Source of the DNA: Hyaloscypha bicolor E
Lineage: Eukaryota > Ascomycota > Leotiomycetes > Helotiales > Hyaloscyphaceae
DNA length: 64,000 nucleotides
NCBI RefSeq assembly: GCF_002865645.1
Contig: NW_020194518.1
Coordinates: 62,001-126,000 of the forward strand
Direction: 5' to 3'
Shown in pieces: positions 59,237 to 64,000 of this stretch. Position numbers and translations under genes: made by a program. The number at the start of each line of letters is the position of its first letter. The first letter of the stretch is position 1. The notes beneath the pieces are model-generated. The model was not told the origin of the DNA. It was given only the letters and a program-made list of their open reading frames with translations, and searched no databases.

Positions 59237-61171
59237 ATGCCATTACTCGAAGAAGGAGGAACGCCCCTTGGCTTGGTGGACGAACTGGACGAGAGGCAGC
59301 TGTGAGTATCATATCGCTGCAATCGCATGCAGGACAAGACTGACGTTGTTAAGGATGTTGTTTCTCATTTTTGGCTCGATCGGCGGGGTCATCTTCGTGC
59401 TCTGGTGGATGTTCACTGTGAGCAAATGGTTTCAAGCTTGGGAGGACGAGCCCATTATCAGGTACTCGATTGATGTACCCAAACCTGCGGGGGATGGCAC
59501 AGCGCTAGAAAACCCATCAATCAAGGTAGGGAGTCTGCCCGATTTACAGTCAGTTCTAACCCATTGCAGGCTCCTGGTTCAACAGCAATACAGTGTTATG
59601 CGCCGGCGACTGGCGAGTTCCTTGGACTCGTAAATCCTGCAACTCCTGAGGGCATCGACCGCGCAATTGAAAAGGCACAATCAGCACAGGAAAGATGGGC
59701 CCGCACAACGTTCTCCCAACGCCGACAAGTCCTTCGATGCCTACAGAACTACATAATTGAGAACCAAGACGATATTTGCAGGATATGTTGTCTGGATTCT
59801 GGCAAGACAATGATCGATGCTGAGCTTGGAGAGATTTTAGTGACGGTGGAGAAGCTTCGCTGGACGATATTGCACGGAGAGAAGGCTTTGACCGCATCTC
59901 GAAGACCGACAAACCTTCTTATGGCGTATAAGAAGAATGTGGTCCGTTATGAACCCCTCGGTGTGGTTGCTGCGCTTGTCTCTTGGAATTATCCTTTCCA
60001 CAACCTAGTCGGGCCAATTATCTCCGCCATTTTCGCAGGCAACGGTATCGTTGTCAAGGTGTCCGAAAATACCGCTTGGAGTGCTACTTACTTCTCGTTG
60101 ATCGTCAAAGGCGCTCTTCACGTTTGCGGTCAGAACTCCAACTTGGTTCAAGTTGTGTCTACCTGGCCTTCAACCGCAAATTACTTGACATCACATCCAT
60201 CAATTTCTCATATCACTTTCATCGGAAGCAGACCAGTGGCCAAACTTGTCGCTGCATCAGCAGCAAAATCTCTTACCCCGGTCTTGGCCGAGCTAGGTGG
60301 CAAAGATGCTGCCATCGTCCTGGATACCGCTCACAAAGACATACCCCGGATCGTCGAAATCCTGCTTCGAGGCACTTTCCAGGCAGCAGGACAAAATTGT
60401 ATTGGCATCGAACGTGTCATTGCCACTCCAAAAGTCTATGACAAACTCATTCTCGAATTGGAGCCTCGCATCAAGGCCATTCGAGTTGGCTCTGGTCTCG
60501 ACGCACCAAAAGATGACCAGGTTGACATGGGCGCTATGATTTCCGATTCGTCATTTGACAGACTTGAGAAACTCATTGAATCGGCAGTCAAGGACGGTGC
60601 ACGTCTTCTCGTTGGTGGAAAGAGACTAAATCATCCAAAATACCACTCCGGCCACTATTTCCAACCCACCCTCCTGGTAGATGTCACCCAGGAAATGGAC
60701 ATTGCGAATGAAGAATGCTTCGGACCAATCTGTGTACTCATACAAGCCAAGACTACCCAAGAAGCCTGCAAGATAGCCAATTCAGCACCGTTCGGTCTTG
60801 GAGCTTCTGTTTTCGGTAATCGAGGTACTGAAAATGAAGCATGCATCACGCATCTTAAGACAGGAATGGTTGCCATCAATGACTTCGCTGCCTACTACGC
60901 CGTTCAGTTGCCCTTTGGAGGTGTACGGGGAAGCGGATACGGACGATTTGCGGGAGAGGAGGGTCTGAGAGGATTGTGCAATATAAAGGCAGTCTGTGAC
61001 GATAGGTGGGGCTGGGCGGGGATCAAGACGGCTATCCCGAAGCAGATCAGGTATCCGATCCCAGAGACGGAGAAAGGGTTTCGGTTTACGAAGGCGGTGG
61101 TTGAGATTGGCTATGGATCGGGGATTAAGGGGCGGTTTGCGGGTTTGCGAAAGATTCTCAAGAATAGCTGA
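59237..61171 (+). CDS. MSC7: Membrane-anchored aldehyde dehydrogenase, Msc7-like
   Basis: NAD(P)-dependent aldehyde dehydrogenase of the fungal Msc7 (YHR039C) group. Exons are 59237-59301, 59354-59525 and 59570-61171, giving 612 residues. The short N-terminus MPLLEEGGTPLGLVDELDER leads to one membrane helix (MLFLIFGSIGGVIFVLWWM), then the dehydrogenase. Motifs are VSWNYPFHNLVGPI, FIGSRPVAK, the catalytic Glu in LAELGGKDA, the catalytic Cys in QAAGQNCIGIERV and EECFGPICV. The C-terminal tail FAGLRKILKNS is basic. Physiological substrate is unknown. Confidence 0.95.
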
Positions 61172-61536
61172 TAGTGTGTATAATCGCGGGGTTAAAGTTG
61201 TTACTCTATAGCTAGACACCATAATGTAATGAATGTTTGATGAGTGGATGAATTCTTTCTTTGCAGACACCTTGTGAGTTTGGGGGTTTGAAGCAGAAAA
61301 ACTTTAGAGCTCACCTTATGACAGACCAAAACCAAAGCTCTCGGCGACAAGGAGCACACCGAATATCCAGAAGTTTGTCAATACGGTAACAAGTACTCCT
61401 ACAAGGATAAAATTCCCCTTCGCTGGGTTCAATGATGCTCTTGTCACGTGATTACACACCTTGATGAGCCTCTGAAACCGCGTCGCCCGCGAGATCGCGT
61501 CCTCTACCATCTACGAAGCCGCCCAAACAACCAACC
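61172..61536. other. Intergenic between ALDH and elongin C
   Basis: 365 bp. A 64-codon minus-strand ORF (61510-61316) with a hydrophobic tail overlaps the elongin C promoter and was not accepted as a gene. Confidence 0.5.
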
Positions 61537-62454
61537 ATGGCGAGCTCGAGCCAGAAACAAGGCTCGAGCAAGTACGTGACCCTCATCTCCAGCGATGGCT
61601 TTGAGTTCGTCGTCCTGCGAGAAGCTGCGTGCATCAGCAAAGCAATCAAGAAGATGTTGGCTGGTGAGTCGAGTTCAACAGTCCACACAGCCATGGCACA
61701 GCTTCTGATACTACTTGAAAACAGGGAGCTTCTTGGAAACGAAACGTGGCGATCGATGTCATTTTGAGGAAATCAAGTACGTCTTTCCGACATTTCATCA
61801 ATATTTCGAGCGCCCGGTCTACGAATCTACGATTATTCGAGAGGAGCAAGCTTGAGATGTAGCATGATCTGTTAGAGGGAAAGCTTGTCGATGATTATAT
61901 CAAAGTCCTCGCATACAGACCCTCTTTCTCGTCCGCGAGCAAAGTAGCGACGCTGGATGACGCTCATACACTTGATCTGAGGCGTGCTTTCTCCCTCTTC
62001 TGGTTCGAAGGATCCACCTCTGTTTCGCGGAGACAGTTCGAGGAGGCAAGAGAACAGCAGTGATGATTTACAATACGATAAAGGCTGTCTGATAGGCCCA
62101 AATCTCCAGCATTCTGGAGAGGGGTACCGCATGAAGACTAAGTTGATCTGAAAGCGCGTTCTTCTCGCCCCGCAGGCTACTGCCCAAATCTCTTGCAAAA
62201 TTTTCGTTTAGCGATGATTTCTATCTGTTTTACAATAGTCTACTAATATTCTGCTACAACAGTGGTATCGTCCTGGAAAAAGTCGCCGAGTACTTCTGCT
62301 ACAACCACAAGAATCGGAATCGAGAAGACGTACCTGACATGGAGATCCCGCCTGAACTTTGCTTGGAATTATTGATGGCGGCGGATTATTTAGACAGTGA
62401 GTGAAGGTTATGTCGCAGGCTCTTTCCTCGGCTAATGCTTGATATCTAGCATGA
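61537..62454 (+). CDS. ELC1: Elongin C (Skp1-like BTB/POZ fold)
   Basis: Adaptor of cullin ubiquitin ligases and transcription-linked RNA polymerase II degradation. Exons are 61537-61663, 61725-61776, 62263-62396 and 62450-62454, giving 105 residues. The sequence follows SKYVTLISSDGFEFVVLREA, AIKKMLAGSFLETKRGD, CHFEEINGIVLEKVAEYFCY and MEIPPELCLELLMAADYLD. Intron 2 is exceptionally long for this window (486 nt). The last exon contributes only two bases of a codon plus the stop. Confidence 0.93.
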
Positions 62455-63345
62455 GGAACGTAGCTGTGGCATGTAACGGCGTTAATGGAACACATAGGTA
62501 CAGGTAGACCGGCGCATGGTGGCTTCTTCGACGCATTCTACCAAATGGAAAGAGATGAATCTGACTCCCAGCCATGCTATCAACGTGCTTGTCCAAAAGG
62601 ACACAACTCCATCTGAGCATATGCGTTCTACCTCTTTTTTCTATAGGTTGAAACGTCTATAGATGATGGTAGAGCTATCATCCCTACAATTCAGCTTGTC
62701 TCTATAACATCAACGAACACAGGCTTTATTCCAGGGGAGACATACCCCTACTCAAAGCCAAAAGAGCAACTGATTGAAGAAGTCTTCAACATCGCTATTA
62801 CGACCCCAGTGTCCATGATCATCACCCAAAGCTCATCATTCTTTGCCGGGAAGAATGTGTTTCAGTGCTGAGGGCCCGTGCCAAAGGCTCCACCTTCAAA
62901 TTACCTCGGGTCGTTTACTTGAGTTTTGTGCAGACTTTCATGTGTGATACTTTCTAGTACAGTTCTGGAATTTATTTCATGTGTAGTGTTGTGGTGAAGG
63001 AGATCAGACGAAATTCTGATGTTTTATTCGCTCGCGAAGTTTTGATACATCTGACAGCCGCGCTTTGGACAACTCAAACACCCTTCGGATGTATCATGAG
63101 ATGAAACCCCCCTTGACAGGCATTTGTAGCCGTATTACTCCATAATTAATATTTTATGCACTATCTTATAAGATCATCAAGATCACCTTGATCTTCGATC
63201 TTTAATCGTCCCTTCTTTCAATACTGACGCTGGTTGATCATCTACTTCTTGTATAAATATTGGAAAAATTTCCCTTCGCCGCTACTTCAAGGACCTCCAC
63301 CTTCACAGGCCCAAGACACTCTCTCACGTTTGATCATTCGCTATC
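62455..63345. other. Intergenic, 891 bp
   Basis: No supported gene. A TATAAATA box at 63252-63259, about 95 bp before the ATG, fits the downstream secreted-protein gene. Confidence 0.55.
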
Positions 63346-63874
63346 ATGAAGTCATTATCCATCATTGTGCTTTCATTGCTGGCCTCAGCTCAAGCTTCAG
63401 TTTTAAGCACAACCAATATCGCAACTGTTCTCGCCGGCGTCACAGCTCCAAGCACGCTCACCATCTCCGCAGAAGCTATGGCCGCGATCGCGAAGCTTGG
63501 AACTGGAGGAGCCAATGCTGCCACCCTCAGTGCAGCTGATACGGCAGCCATTTCTGCATGTACTGCAGCAGGGCGAGCCAACAACACTGCCAGTAAAGCA
63601 AATCTTAGTGACGGCACAGGCTCAGCGGGGGCTATAGCATTGTAAGTTGGCCTTCTCAATGTACTGAGCACCTATTGACAATATGGCTAGTGTTACGAAC
63701 AAGATTACAACGCACGCGTGCGAGAGTGCTGGGCAGCAGATTGCGCTGGTAACAGCTGGAACAGCAGCTAGCGATACGGATATCAACCTGTTAATATCGA
63801 ATGTTGGCGTTTTGAATGTGAATACGAAAGCCGCTGGTATCACGAGCAAGAGGGCGATGGAATTCATGGTATAG
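63346..63874 (+). CDS. Small alanine-rich secreted protein, unknown function
   Basis: No known domain recognised. Exons are 63346-63641 and 63691-63874 (49-nt intron, GTAAGT donor, GCTAG acceptor), giving 159 residues. A clear signal peptide (MKSLSIIVLSLLASAQASVL) is followed by an Ala/Thr/Ser-rich mature protein of about 140 residues with two cysteines (AISACTAAG and THACESAGQ), which could form a single disulfide. Small size, secretion signal and low complexity fit a cell-wall or effector-like secreted protein; that is inference only. Confidence 0.85.
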
Positions 63875-64000
63875 AGATATGTAATAGGTAATCAAAACAA
63901 ATCTCTCCAGCGTTGACCTCACTGAACGCTGTGAACATTGAGGTGGTTCTTATAGTGTGTGGGGGAAGATCGATGTCCTCGGGTGACTCATATCATTCAA

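Noticed and set aside
61316..61510. 64-codon minus-strand ORF with hydrophobic C-terminus
   Set aside because: It would start 27 bp from the elongin C start codon. No homologue recognised and no splice signals needed or seen.

Overview
The window is nuclear DNA of a filamentous ascomycete (Pezizomycotina). Genes are split by short introns, mostly 44-65 nt, with GT..AG ends and CTAAC/CTAAT-like branch sites. The gene content is fungal: fused ARG5,6, a RID-type cytosine methyltransferase, GH76/Dcw1 and an Msc7-type aldehyde dehydrogenase. A Leotiomycete (Helotiales-like) origin is my impression only. I rebuilt each spliced gene by hand from frame continuity, splice signals and recalled family features; no alignment was run. 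|| Layout. 0-5.3 kb: an MFS transporter cut by the window edge, a seven-exon transaldolase and a decayed PrpF-type isomerase gene. 5.6-8.2 kb: a complete but dead pogo/Fot1-type DNA transposon with TA target duplication, long terminal inverted repeats and eleven in-frame stops without any frameshift. 9.1-16.7 kb: GH76 cell-wall mannanase, vesicle SNARE (synaptobrevin) and the mitochondrial arginine enzyme ARG5,6. 18-24.3 kb: a pseudogene of a secreted six-hairpin glycosidase, an amino-acid/choline-type permease and a short-chain dehydrogenase. 25.4-33.1 kb: glutamine-synthetase-like enzyme, secreted ferritin-like protein, RidA-like protein and fatty-acid transporter/acyl-CoA synthetase. 33.3-40.6 kb: a cell-surface protein with three cysteine repeats, then YIF1 and the SRP receptor alpha subunit arranged head to head. 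41.3-47 kb: an HSL-type esterase, ATP synthase subunit d, NAC-alpha, ribosomal protein eL14 and one doubtful small gene. 47.7-50.8 kb: the RID-like methyltransferase. 52.9-64 kb: ADE4, an HhH-GPD DNA glycosylase, an aldehyde dehydrogenase, elongin C and a small alanine-rich secreted protein. || How the parts fit. Most genes are housekeeping functions (arginine, purine, ATP synthase, translation, secretion) separated by accessory or decaying genes. The RID homologue gives a possible cause for the CpA-to-TpA-type stops in the transposon and the similar transition-type stops in the glycosidase pseudogene. || Most unusual signal. Introns in two unrelated genes about 20 kb apart (permease and esterase) are nearly identical in sequence, about 117-119 nt long, and carry complementary GGGGGAG/CTCCCCC ends next to the splice sites. 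A second intron of the same esterase looks like a diverged relative. These look like introner-like elements, that is, introns that multiply. No tRNA, rRNA, CRISPR array or origin was recognised.
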